From Polytrichum commune (taxonomy: Eukaryota > Streptophyta > Polytrichopsida > Polytrichales > Polytrichaceae): a stretch of DNA of 64,000 nucleotides. The position numbers and the translations under genes were made by a program. The notes beneath the pieces were generated by a model that was not told the origin of the DNA, searched no databases, and saw only the letters and a list, made by a program, of their open reading frames with translations. The stretch is taken from the NCBI GenBank assembly GCA_950295325.1, contig OX485809.1, forward strand, positions 33,914,001 to 33,978,000, given 5' to 3'. Shown piece by piece: positions 46,901 through 56,602 of the stretch. The stretch's first letter is position 1. Each line of letters begins with the position of its first letter.

Positions 46901-47305
46901 GATTTTTGCTTCCAAGTACCATATTACTTTAGGCATGAAGCGAGCCTACTGAAGGCAGAAGTAGCAGGTGTTAAGAGTCGAAAGAGCTTAGCTTTTGACC
47001 GTCAGACGAGACCAAGGCGTAAATGGAAAGGAAAGCGGAAAAGTGGAAGGGGCCAATACATTTCTTCTGATGAGGATGAGGATGAGGATGAGGCTGAGGC
47101 TGAGGTTGAGGTTGATGACGTGGAGGAGGAAGAGATTGATGATGTTGTCAGTGTGGAGGAAGCCTTGGGGGTTGAGGAAGGCATACAGGTTGAGAACCTG
47201 GCAGGCGTAATTACTATCCTCGGTGATAGTGATGCAGATGAAGAAGGCAATCTTGATGATAATGGTTCTGGACAGGGAAGTGGTAGCTCCACCCTGGAAA
47301 CTTGA
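40918..47305 (+). CDS. DNMT3-type cytosine-5 DNA methyltransferase fused to DUF3444-like domain
   Basis: Thirteen coding exons are modelled with GT/AG borders and consistent phases: 40918-41145, 41469-41705, 42385-42542, 42917-42985, 43253-43487, 43599-43786, 44251-44416, 44675-44797, 45252-45388, 45757-45888, 46159-46261, 46487-46602, 46864-47305 (777 aa). Residues 1-45 are a charged coiled coil followed by a basic stretch (SRKRARR). The methyltransferase has motif I LSLFDGIGGI (128-137), IV GGFPCQDLS (194-201, catalytic Cys197), VI ENV (235-237), VIII KRRRVYW (268-274), IX around MLMGYPADYTNV (about 345-356) and X GNSFSVPAV (423-431). This canonical order excludes permuted DRM enzymes, and spacing fits DNMT3. 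Residues 465-655 resemble DUF3444 (PGDLWALF, AFSHRV, YPGKHEVWAVY, FQVPYY). The tail is basic, then acidic, with VITIL before acidic residues. No PWWP or ADD domain is seen. The ATG context is ACAATGG. The first intron is the weakest part; exon 2 could start at 41538. The product is expected to methylate DNA de novo in the nucleus. Confidence 0.88.
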
Positions 47306-48480
47306 TTGAGGCTATCATACCTCAAGGGCAATCAGGCAATCACGTCTTTTCGTTCAATATGCGCCAATGAGTGGAAAGGATTAGGAACCCACATGGAAGG
47401 AAATCCCACTGGTAGGTGGAGTGTGGTAACTCTGGGATGCTGTACAAGAAGAGATGGATCATCAAGAAGATGAGAAGATCCAAATTTCCCAGAATTGCTG
47501 CTGATGAAGAATTTATCAAGAATTGATTGCACCCACACCCCATTGTCATGGAGCATGAATGATCTTTCTCCTCAGCAGCTCCCTGATTGGTGAGGACTCA
47601 ACTTTGACCTGAGTAGGAGAGTTGTGGTCTCAATTGATGACAACCTTCTGATCAGCCTTCTTGGCAAGGATTATTCATTGTTTTGTCACTTGTAACCTCA
47701 TTCTTAGAATATGAGCAGTTCTCTTTAGCAGGCTTCTCACCTCAGTTATGTACCCTATGCTCGCGATATGAGGACATGGCTAAGTTAGTAGTATGGAGTG
47801 GACTTGTGTCAACTGAGCAAATTTTTCTATAGGGTGAGAAAAGGAAAACAAGAACACTGATTGCAACTCTGTACTATGGCTTTGGGTTTCCCTGTTGCCC
47901 AAAAACCACTTAGTGTGCAGAGTATCAGTTGTTACTATTGTAGCTGGTGAGGTGGTGTTTCAAATTGTGGCAGCATAACATTGATATGCAGACTTATTCT
48001 TTGATATTGTCTGGGCCACAAAAACCAGGAAATTTTGTATAATTGTAGTTTTTCTACCATTAAGCTAACTACTGTAGTTTACAAGGTTTCAGATACCCCT
48101 TTTCTGCAACTTATGTACTATGTCTGTTTCCTTTGCTCGATGTTGGGGTACCGTAGGTAGATAGCCAGTCCAGCACTAGGTAATCTGAAAATAGATTCAA
48201 AATTATTCTTGAAAATGTAGACATTTTTTTATTTTATTAAGTTTACTTTTATTTACTGTACGCATTTGCAGAAATATGGTAAAATTCTCCCTCTACACAA
48301 GATTATGTAGACTGGTATGTGCAAAGGCTGGGACAAACCAACCCGTACAATGGTTCCTTGGAGGCAAGGGTTTAGGCATCATACATGCATGCATGCATGG
48401 TTAGCTCCTCATACCAACTTCCAAGCTCATAGCTTGGTTACCAAACCCTCTTACACATGCAATTCGGGACTCTATTCGTA
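47306..48480 (+). other. 3' flank and probable 3' UTR
   Basis: Sequence after the stop codon keeps the compositional style of the gene region for several hundred bases (CT- and TG-rich tracts), but no clear AATAAA signal could be assigned. A short ATGC tetranucleotide run lies at about 48383-48399. No further gene is seen. Confidence 0.4.
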
Positions 48481-49950
48481 GTAGGTAGCCAATGGTTAGA
48501 TGTGGACTTCCATTCATGAAAGTCCAATCTTTAGTTGATCATCATTTTGTCAAAGCAACATTACAACAACCCGAAGCATACTTGGAAACTTTGCCCCCAT
48601 GTTGGGCCAATGCCTGTAGAGGCCGTGTTGTTCTGCAATGGGCGGGGTCGGTCGGCAATGCCGCCTCCCTATATAAGCCTCTAGGACTTTGGGTATGGCC
48701 CCTATCCCACTGCCAAATAACTTTTTGTCTCTCCCTGAAGAGTTGGGGCTAGGTAGACATTTTCCTTTGCCATTAGGGCTAGAGGCCCCCATCAGCTTCA
48801 AACCTCCATAATCTTTGTCACCTAATCTTTGATTCTATCCAACAACTAGTCCATCGACATCTACTCTTACTCCTCACTTACCCCATTCGGGCAAGTATTG
48901 TGGGAGTTATGATTGTTTTGGGTGCCACTCCTAGGTCATTGTCGTCCCACCACAACACCCCATGGAGTGTTGGGCGATGTCTCTAGCTAGTGCCCCACTC
49001 AAATTGTCATATCTCCTAACTCACATATATGATTGGAGAGTTCTTGAGCATTTTAGAATTTGGACGCCATAAGCTATCTAATGCTTATGGCCTTACCCTT
49101 GTGACTCCTAGTTTCAGTGGGTGGGAGGCATTCTCAAAGCCCGGGGCCCTCACCTACACTAGGATGACTTGGGCCCTTTCACCTATGGCATCACAAGTCC
49201 CGAGTGTCACTCCAAGATTCCCCTTGTGCCCATGGTGTTGCGGGCACTCCTCATGGAGAGGTACACGACAAAGGTATTCGAAAAGGGTGCTATGCCTTTA
49301 TCTTACAATTTAAAATGGTACTGGTTTGGATTTGGATATTGCAATAGCATGTCTATGCTAATATTTGGTGGATATGACATTGTCCGATAATGTTTGTGCC
49401 TTAAGTATTATGAAACATGTTGACATTATGGCTTGTTGCGTGTGTAATCACATGCCATGTGCTCCAAATGGAATCGACATCATTGTAACTATGAAATACT
49501 CATACTACGTTATGAAAAATAGTGTGATCAACATTACAATCAATTTAATGATGTAAAGAATAGAGAGTACTCGATCAATAATATGTGGTCCACCAAACTG
49601 AATGATACCATTCCCCATGATTGCGACGTGGATGAGTGATTGTATTTCCACAACTCATATTGTGCTTTGATATTGACAACTACTGTGGTCTTCCCTATTG
49701 TGGGGCCTGTAGATTGGCACAATGTTCTTCCCAATTCCATGCAACACTTAAAGTTGTCTCCTAAGGTGTATGCGATAAACATTGGACAAAATGACAATAC
49801 ACCACAAATATTATCAGAGTTCCAGTGGAGTTCTTAGTGAATAGAACTCACATCATATTTTCATGTTATATACAACTTTATATAGCATATTTCAATGTCC
49901 CCTTTACTATGAAAACCACTAACATTATTTTATTTTGCTTCTACCCTGCT
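48481..49950. other. Stretch without a recognised gene
   Basis: Short frames occur on both strands but none shows a domain. The minus strand at 49540-49800 may continue the decayed region that begins at 52.7 kb, without recognisable motifs. Confidence 0.35.
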
Positions 49951-50099
49951 TTGCATACATGCACGTTTTTCAAACTACAGGTTTCTCTTGCTCCTTTAGC
50001 CACGAGGGTCTCTTAAAATTTGATAGCACCATTCTTGCAATTGTGTTGTCTTGCATCTCCCGAGGAGTAAAATATGGCACTGTGTTATGTGTTGTGAAG

Positions 50100-50770
50100 C
50101 TTCATATAGGGGCTCCCTTGTTCTTCATGCGTAGCAAGTATGGCTAGAATGATCATGAAGTAATCCACAAGAGAGCTTGGGTTCTCCTCTTAAAAAAAGG
50201 GAGGTTGGACCCCATTTGAGAGATCATTCAAAAGATTCTTCATTAGACTATCATCAACAACGACAATGTTTTTAGTGTTGGCCCCTTGCACATGTTTGAA
50301 CACAACGTTGAGATCTTAAATTATAAATACACATACGGCTTCTTCGGATTTCTATATGTTGAGTCCTTGCAATGCTCTTGTGAAAGTATAAATGGTAGCT
50401 TCCTCTACATGAGAAGGTCAAAGTGACAATGTGCTGACAAGGATTGCATCTCTTATTGTGAGCATGTCCGTAGAGTGACTGTGAAATTGTATAATAATGC
50501 GAGGAAGAATCCCCTCATCCTCACTATGAAGGTTATTAATGAGTTGATGTACTTCTTCGCATTGTTGGTTGTGTTTGGACACGTTCTTAGTAGCACCCCA
50601 CTGACATCCAATACAATGTAGTGAGTGTTGATTTTGGGAGTCTTGTGGAAGTCTACATTCAAAGTTGCATTCAAAGTATACAAGTTGCAAAAATTACATA
50701 GTGAGCTCTCGTCTTCAATGATGAGGATGATGTCATACGTCCCATTTTTATAATCACATTTCACATTTAT
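50100..50770 (-). pseudogene. FCP1/NIF-like HAD phosphatase domain, decayed
   Basis: Read on the minus strand across several frames, this segment shows ordered landmarks of the NLI-interacting-factor/FCP1 type of HAD phosphatase. These are IVLDVSGVLLRT (motif I region, about 50600-50635), LALLYNFTVTLRTCSQ (motif II region, about 50455-50505), SQEHCKDSTYRNPKKP (about 50335-50385) and FKHVQGANTKN followed by IVVVDDSLMKNLLN (motif III/IV region, about 50240-50305). The order and spacing fit the family. Stops and frame changes separate the pieces. Motif I lacks the DxDxT form, having DVSG, so the parent may already have been catalytically inactive. Family assignment rests on motif reading alone. 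Confidence 0.6.
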
Positions 50771-50849
50771 TTGTGAAGCACATACACATCACATAATGTA
50801 GAATTCCATTTCAATACTTGAAATTATCCATGGCTTACATCACATAGAG

Positions 50850-51185
50850 TGCATTACATACATTTCAATAGTCAATATCGCACATACTATCCGTTCTAAT
50901 TTGCAGTACTCCAATTTGGTGTTGTACAAAACCATGTTCCAAAACTACAAATCTATCATTGTTTCTTTGATCTCTTCTTTTACCTCCACTACCTTGTAAA
51001 CTCCTCCTAGGGAGCAACTTGAAGTAGACTCGTTGTTTTTTACGTTTGTTTTGTTGGAGGATGTCTTCCTCCTTTGCAATTCCAATCACAAATTACTAGG
51101 TGCTTCAACATGGGTGATGGACTTTGGTACTAAAATCCAATGTGGTTTTGGTATATCCCACGATGCACACATCTCCCAAAAAAAT
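50850..51185 (-). pseudogene. Decayed coding block, unrecognised
   Basis: One minus-strand frame reads protein-like sequence (for example WDIPKPHWILVPKSITHVEA, and later SSCSLGGVYKVVEVKEEIKE) with two stops. It lies between the upstream block and the HAD-like segment in the same orientation, so it is probably the middle of the same dead gene. I recognise no domain. Confidence 0.4.
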
Positions 51186-51743
51186 TCACATATTGCAAGT
51201 CTCATGCTTGCATGTGTTTAAGTGGATGACCATGTGACTATGCTCATTTGACCTCCATCCTTGGGTTTGTCCTCTTCCATCTCATTGTGAGTTCTTTTTC
51301 TTGGACTGAAAGATGTACATGTCCAATTGACTACATGTACCTACTATTCCCTTGCGTTTCCCATGTTGGTGCAACAAATATGATGTCATCATGCATATGG
51401 AAGTCTACAACGAGCACGTTGACAACATCAAGTGTGGACAACACATAGTGATTTCCTCCCGGTATGTTGGCTAGCTTGGTCTTTACAAATCGAATATTTG
51501 CATGGCCTTTAGAAATATGAGGATGATCTGCGACATGTAGGTGTGTGGTGTTCGATTCTGGCACAACTCCACCTAGGAAAGGGACCTCGAAGATGTTGGG
51601 CTCATTGTTTGCACCAAACTGTCCTTCTAGGGTCTACCCCTTGGGTGATGGTGGAAGTGGAAGACTTTGCACATTGAGAACATCTACTAGGTTTAATGTA
51701 GAAGCTTGCATATGTATTATGTGCAAGTTGGGTGACTCTACTA

Positions 51744-52459
51744 CTTGGGGGGTGCACTGTACTAAACATGTACGAGTATACGTGAGTGCACAAGAGGGGT
51801 ATTGATTTGGACCTTGCCGTATTACGTATACATATGGTATACATGTTATAATTTATAATTACGTACATATATGGAAGGCCTTTAAAAAGTATACAATAAT
51901 TGTACTTGTATGGTATTGTTACTATACTACATATCATAAGTTTTCATATTGGATGCGGAGGAAGTTTTGTAATCGTTGGGTGGAGTATAGGGATCCAATT
52001 CACTTGATGGACCGTCCATCAAACGTGGAGATTGGTTTATGTTGGTATCAAAAAGGGGCTAACAACAAGTGGACATATGATCTTACTTATCATTTGATGG
52101 TAGACTTAGAGACAATAATTGCATTGGCTACAATGACATATATTGGTGAATCAAATGTTTATGAGTTACATCCGGGAGATGAAAAAGTTTTCAACGATTT
52201 TGCTAATGAAAGCTAGGATATTTTGTTATACATATTATAGGGGTTGATTATTGTTCAAAAGTATATTTGTATACTTATGTTAATGACTATATATGAATGG
52301 ATGTTCTTTTGTGTATACATATTGTCACTTGTATATTTATTGTTGCAATTGTATGTGTATTACTTCATTTCACAAAAAATAACTTGTATATAGGGGGTTT
52401 TTAGAGTATGCAGTGAACGCACGTGATTCTAGGTTTTAATGAAAGGTGCACCCCCCGAG
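51744..52459. mobile_element. hAT-like nonautonomous transposon 2 (716 bp)
   Basis: The left end is CTTGGGGGGTGCACT; the right end reversed is CTCGGGGGGTGCACC. An exact 8-bp duplication CTCTACTA lies at 51736-51743 and 52460-52467. Ends, duplication length and a subterminal ACGCACGTGAT segment (as CACGCACGTGAT in the element at 8002-8497) place it in one family with that element. It sits inside a decayed coding frame and carries one intact 87-codon frame. Confidence 0.8.
51953..52216 (+). CDS. 87-aa unrecognised frame inside hAT-like element 2
   Basis: The frame runs ATG to stop within the transposon. Landmarks are RWVEYRDPIHLMDRPSNVEI, GLCWYQKGANNKWTYDL and NVYELHPGDEKVFNDFANES. It has no resemblance to a hAT transposase that I can see (no BED finger or dimerisation motif). 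The shorter sister element at 8002-8497 lacks it. It could be a captured host exon or a remnant of an unknown element protein. Confidence 0.35.
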   Translation: MRRKFCNRWVEYRDPIHLMDRPSNVEIGLCWYQKGANNKWTYDLTYHLMVDLETIIALATMTYIGESNVYELHPGDEKVFNDFANES

Positions 52460-53179
52460 CTCTACTATAGTCTCATGTAGTGGCGAGGATTCGCTCCTCA
52501 CGTTCATGTTAGTAGTCTGCTTGCCACCTACAACTATTGCCTTTGCTTTTATATCCACATGGACACTTGCCTATACATAGGATGAATGTTTGCTTGCAAA
52601 CGAGGATCCTTGGCTTGAAAAGAAATCAATATGCGAAGTTGTGATTATTGAAGTGGAGGTGTCCTCCACCTTGGTGAACTTCACCACCTTGGACGCATGT
52701 CTTAGTAAATAACAATGATTATAAGTCAGAAATTATTTGCAACATTGGCCACTACAACAAACAACTTCCATCTTCAACAAAAGTATGAATTTGACAACTT
52801 ACTAGACCGATGTTTGTAACGTTGTTTCCACTCTACATATTTAGCAGTAGGATTTTGTTAGTCAACATTGGTTGTAAAATCTTATTGGCAACCTCTAGAT
52901 TTAGGTGACACATCTTGTTGTCTCAATTATGGGAGAAACCAAAGCATAAACCATGAAGAATAGGTGGAAACTTAGAATTAGATTGATTAAATTGTTTAAA
53001 TGATTCGAAAGTATCGTGTTCTTGCCCAACCTTCATCTCATAGCTATAGGAAATTATGATTGAAAATAAAGGACTTTTATGAATTGGTAATGGATTGAAA
53101 CCGTCAACATACTTTGAAGCATAGATTTATTTATTTTTCGAAATTAATTAATTTTATTTATTTTTGGTTCGAATTACAG

Positions 53180-53690
53180 TTATTATGCAACCTTGTAATG
53201 GTTGTAGAGATCAGTCATCAACATAGCAGTACCAATTGGATACCCTTCTTTGTCTGTTATCATAACATGTATGTGCACAATGTCATTTTCTCCAAGATCA
53301 AGAGAAGATCCCATCATCTTCAAAGCCATAGATCAAACTCGTGCAGGTCCTCCATTCTGCATTCAACTTCCACAAGATGTGTTGTTGTCACTGTCCTACA
53401 AACATACCTCTTCCCAAGTCTTGTGATAAATGATCCTAATTCATTTTCCGTCAATAATTGTGAAAAATCAATCCCTTTTATAGCCCTTATATCTTGCAAT
53501 ACAAAATTGAAGATATTTGGAGTTGGATTTTTCATAGCATTAGTGAGTCTCAACATGTGTACTCGCCGTTCCATCCACTCCTACCCTATGCTTGATTTTC
53601 GGATATCTACTTTGATATTGGCTATGACTTCTCTTGTAAACCAACAGTCCGTCTCCACCGCTAACCACTTCTACTCTATATACTTATTAT
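53180..53690 (-). pseudogene. Decayed coding relic, unrecognised
   Basis: The minus strand reads, in two frames, protein-like blocks: WLAVETDCWFTREVIANIKV, then after a stop RVHMLRLTNAMKN and IRAIKGIDFSQLLTENELGS, then after a frame change SSLDLGENDIVHIHVMITDK and GYPIGTAMLMTDLYNHYKVA. It lies upstream of, and in the same orientation as, the 50.1-52.7 kb pseudogene and may belong to it. I recognise no family. Confidence 0.35.
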
Positions 53691-53864
53691 AGTCCAAACT
53701 CTTTGAGGGAAAAAAATTATTTTTTAGTTTGTATATAATTTCAATCATTACAACCGGTCCATCTTTGTATTGTTGCACCACTCCTTTATAACTTGGAGTC
53801 CTTCATTGCATTCAAATACACTATGCTTTCCACAACCTCCTTGGCCAACAACCTCATGTCCTCG

Positions 53865-55569
53865 TGTGAGGCCAAACCACCCACCCTTAAGCGTCCTAGT
53901 CCGGGTGAGGGAATGGATATCACATTCATGTTTCCACAACTCCATTTGACCAAATTCGTGAGAATCCATTACATCTCCCATCAATCATTGCACACCAATC
54001 CATTCCACGATATTATTACAAGCGTTGACAAACGCTCTTCTCTATTATCCCAATCATAACACCCCCTATTGCTACCTCAATATCATTCGCACCCCAAATT
54101 CAACCGCTAATTCTACCATCCAATACTTCTTGTTTTCCTAGCTTACCAACGAACTAATTATTTAAACTAATATTAAGTGTCAACCTAATTAACTATCTAT
54201 TACCAAGTCCAATGTGGCACCACGGCATTCCCATGTAAGGCCGGCAGCTGTCTCCTTATACTAGCTAACCCTTGAAGCTACTGTCCCACTGCCTCGGCAG
54301 CTGCCTCCTTATATCAGCTAACCTTGAAGCTACTGTCCCACTACCTCGGCAGCTGCCTCCTTATATCAGCTGACCCTTGAAGTTGTTGTCCCACTACCTC
54401 GGCAGCTGCCTCCTTATATCAGTTGACCCTTGAAGCTACTTTCCCACTGCCTCGGCAGTTGCCTCCTTATATAAGCTAACCTTGAAGATACTGTCCCACT
54501 GCCTCGGCAGCTGCCTCCTTATATAACCTAACCTTGAAACTGCTGTACCAACTGCCTCCTTATATCAGCTGACCCTTGAATTGTTGTACCAACTGCCTCG
54601 GCAGCTACCTCCTTATATCAGCTAACCTTGAAGCTACTGTCCCACTGCCTCGGCAGCTGCCTCCTTATATCAGCTAACCTTGAAGCTACTGTCCCACTGC
54701 CTCCTTATATCAGCTAACCTTGAAGCTACTGTCCCACTGCCTCGGCAGCTGCCTCTTTATATCAGTTGACCCTTGAAGTTGCTATCCCACTGCCTCCTTA
54801 TATCAACTAACCTTGAAGCTATTGTCCCACTGCCTCTTTATATCAGCTAACCTTGAAGCTACTGTCCCACTGCCTCCTTATATCAGCTAACCTTGAAACT
54901 GCTGTACCAATTGCCTCGGCAGCTGCCTCCTTATATCAGCTGACCCTTGAACTGCTGTCCCACTGCCTCGGCAGCTGTTGCCTTATACTAGCCAAATATT
55001 CAAATCCTAATTAACCACACTAATCCCCTACTTGACCTCACTAATTTCCACAAGACCCTCTTACTAATATTCCTACCTAATCACACTAAATCTCCTAATA
55101 ACCTCTTCCTAATTCACACATGTTTTCTAACTCTAAGAGCTCAAAATCCTAGAGAGGAGGGGGAGAGAGAGAGAGGAGAAGAAGAGAGGAAGAAGAAGAA
55201 GAGAAGAGAGGAGAGGAGGAGGAGGAGAGGGCACCCAAGACCACAAACCCCTTAACATTCTCCTACTTAGTAGGACCTTATCCTATCCACTAAATCCTCA
55301 CCCTCTAACCAACAAGAGCATGTTCTAATTCAAACATTTAAATCCAAGGCCCTTCCCCTTGCTTCATCAAACACTACTCACTTAACCAAAACACTCCCTA
55401 ATGTCACTAAGCTTTTAATTAACCACACAAAATAGGCTTAAGGCCTAAAACATAAACCACACCAAGCCTCACTCTTTTTATACTTTTGATTATTTCAATA
55501 ACACTCCAAATGCAATTCTAAAGAAATTCTAAACATAAAACAAATATGAGCACTCATTTTGGGCTCATA
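53865..55569 (+). mobile_element. LTR-like element D (1705 bp)
   Basis: Ends are TGTGAGGCC and GGGCTCATA; CCTCG is duplicated at 53860-53864 and 55570-55574. It has the shared CACCCTTAAGCGTCCTAGTC segment, a hairpin AGCGTT...AACGCT (54021-54036), the longest minisatellite of the family, a GA-rich tract (55150-55230) and the shared TTTTTATACTTTTGATTA segment near the right end. Element B is its closest relative at both ends. Confidence 0.85.
54248..54985 (+). repeat. Minisatellite of element D (about 52 bp, 14-15 units)
   Basis: The unit reads CTCGGCAGCTGCCTCCTTAT, then ATCAGCTAACCTTGAAGCTA, then CTGTCCCACTGC. Several units are shorter by the CTCGGCAGCTGC block, giving two length classes. The order of long and short units suggests repeated unequal exchange. 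Confidence 0.9.
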
Positions 55570-55574
55570 CCTCG

Positions 55575-56539
55575 TCTTTTATATCTATTGTGAATGAGAG
55601 GTTGTGCTTAACAATGAGCTTAACAATAGTTCTATATGACAAGTCATCTTTTGAATTAGACAATTGACTAGAATTCTAACCATTGAAAAAATTCTTCTAG
55701 ATATTCCATGTGGAATCCTCTATAATTAAAATGCCATACTTGTCACTATTGTCCCTTCTTGTGAATATATGTACAAGGACGTTTTTGAATGCCTGACATG
55801 ACAAAGCATACCGTTTTCAATACAACATAGATAATGCACAACAACATTGATAGTCAAGCCTCTTAAACCTATCGTAAGATCCTACGGTAGGATAGAGGGT
55901 ACACATGTTATGGAGAAGAAACATGTAGTATACATACATAGAAGATAAAGATAATAGTGACATTACTATAATATTTGGCATGTGCTTTCCATCGCATTCA
56001 CTAGGAACGAGATTGGTCATTTGGATCCAAATATATGGGATTCATAATACTTACAAATGACCTAAGGGTTTGGGGTTGGAATTTTCCTTCAAATGACAAA
56101 TCATGATTATCTTTAAAATAATACCTAAATATGCAATAAATTATTCCCTACAACACTCATCAAAAACAACATTCAATGTTTGGAATTCTGAATACTGACC
56201 TGGTGTTCCCAAGTGTAAACACTTGGACAATACTCCAAACTCTATGCATAGCTCAATTTGAGTTGATGGAGCGTGATGTAGAGGAAATTGAACTTGTGTT
56301 GCAAAGGACATCACAATTGATTACACGGGGGGGGGGGGGGGGGGGTTGTTCTTCCATATCTATAATGGTTATATCAATTAGTGAAGGCGGTACTAATTCC
56401 TGAAGCATACATTATTGAGCCCTTGGAACCTTTGAGATGTGGCTAAATATTATCATTGAATTCATGAATACATGCTCATTTACCATAGATTTCAAGACAA
56501 TTAATATATGATAAGGTTAGAGCGATTAAAAAACATTAT
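55575..56539. other. Gene-free stretch with poly-G run
   Basis: A 19-base poly-G run lies at 56327-56345. A segment at about 55960-56100 resembles 59650-59760 (dispersed repeat). No gene is recognised. Confidence 0.4.
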
Positions 56540-56602
56540 ATGGAAACACATGCTTGTCAGTGAATACACTATGTGTATTCATTGACAATCATGTGTTTCC
56601 AT
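56540..56602. repeat. 30-bp hairpin with three-base loop
   Basis: The arms 56540-56569 and 56573-56602 are complementary at 28 of 30 positions; one of the two exceptions can form a G-U pair. The arm begins ATGGAAACACATG and the loop is TAT. No coding sequence overlaps. It could be a tiny fold-back element or a small-RNA precursor. Confidence 0.85.

Larger units (their letters stand above)
51270..52695 (-). pseudogene. Upstream part of dead gene, split by a transposon
   Basis: The minus strand is open with few stops on both sides of the hAT-like insertion at 51744-52459. Upstream of it the frame ends SPLHETIVE, and downstream it continues SPNLHIIHMQAS, in register if the element and one 8-bp copy are left out. 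Later stretches include EVPFLGGVVPESN, HVADHPHISKGHANI and YVLSTLDVVNVLVVDFHMHD. Stops interrupt the frame at least three times. I do not recognise the family; it may be the amino-terminal part of the HAD-like pseudogene. Confidence 0.55.

Noticed and set aside
46995-47210. Arginine-rich plus-strand frame
   Set aside because: It is an out-of-frame reading of the acidic tail of the methyltransferase.
53114-53692. 192-codon plus-strand frame
   Set aside because: No domain, and the minus strand of the same stretch reads more protein-like; taken as antisense to a decayed relic.
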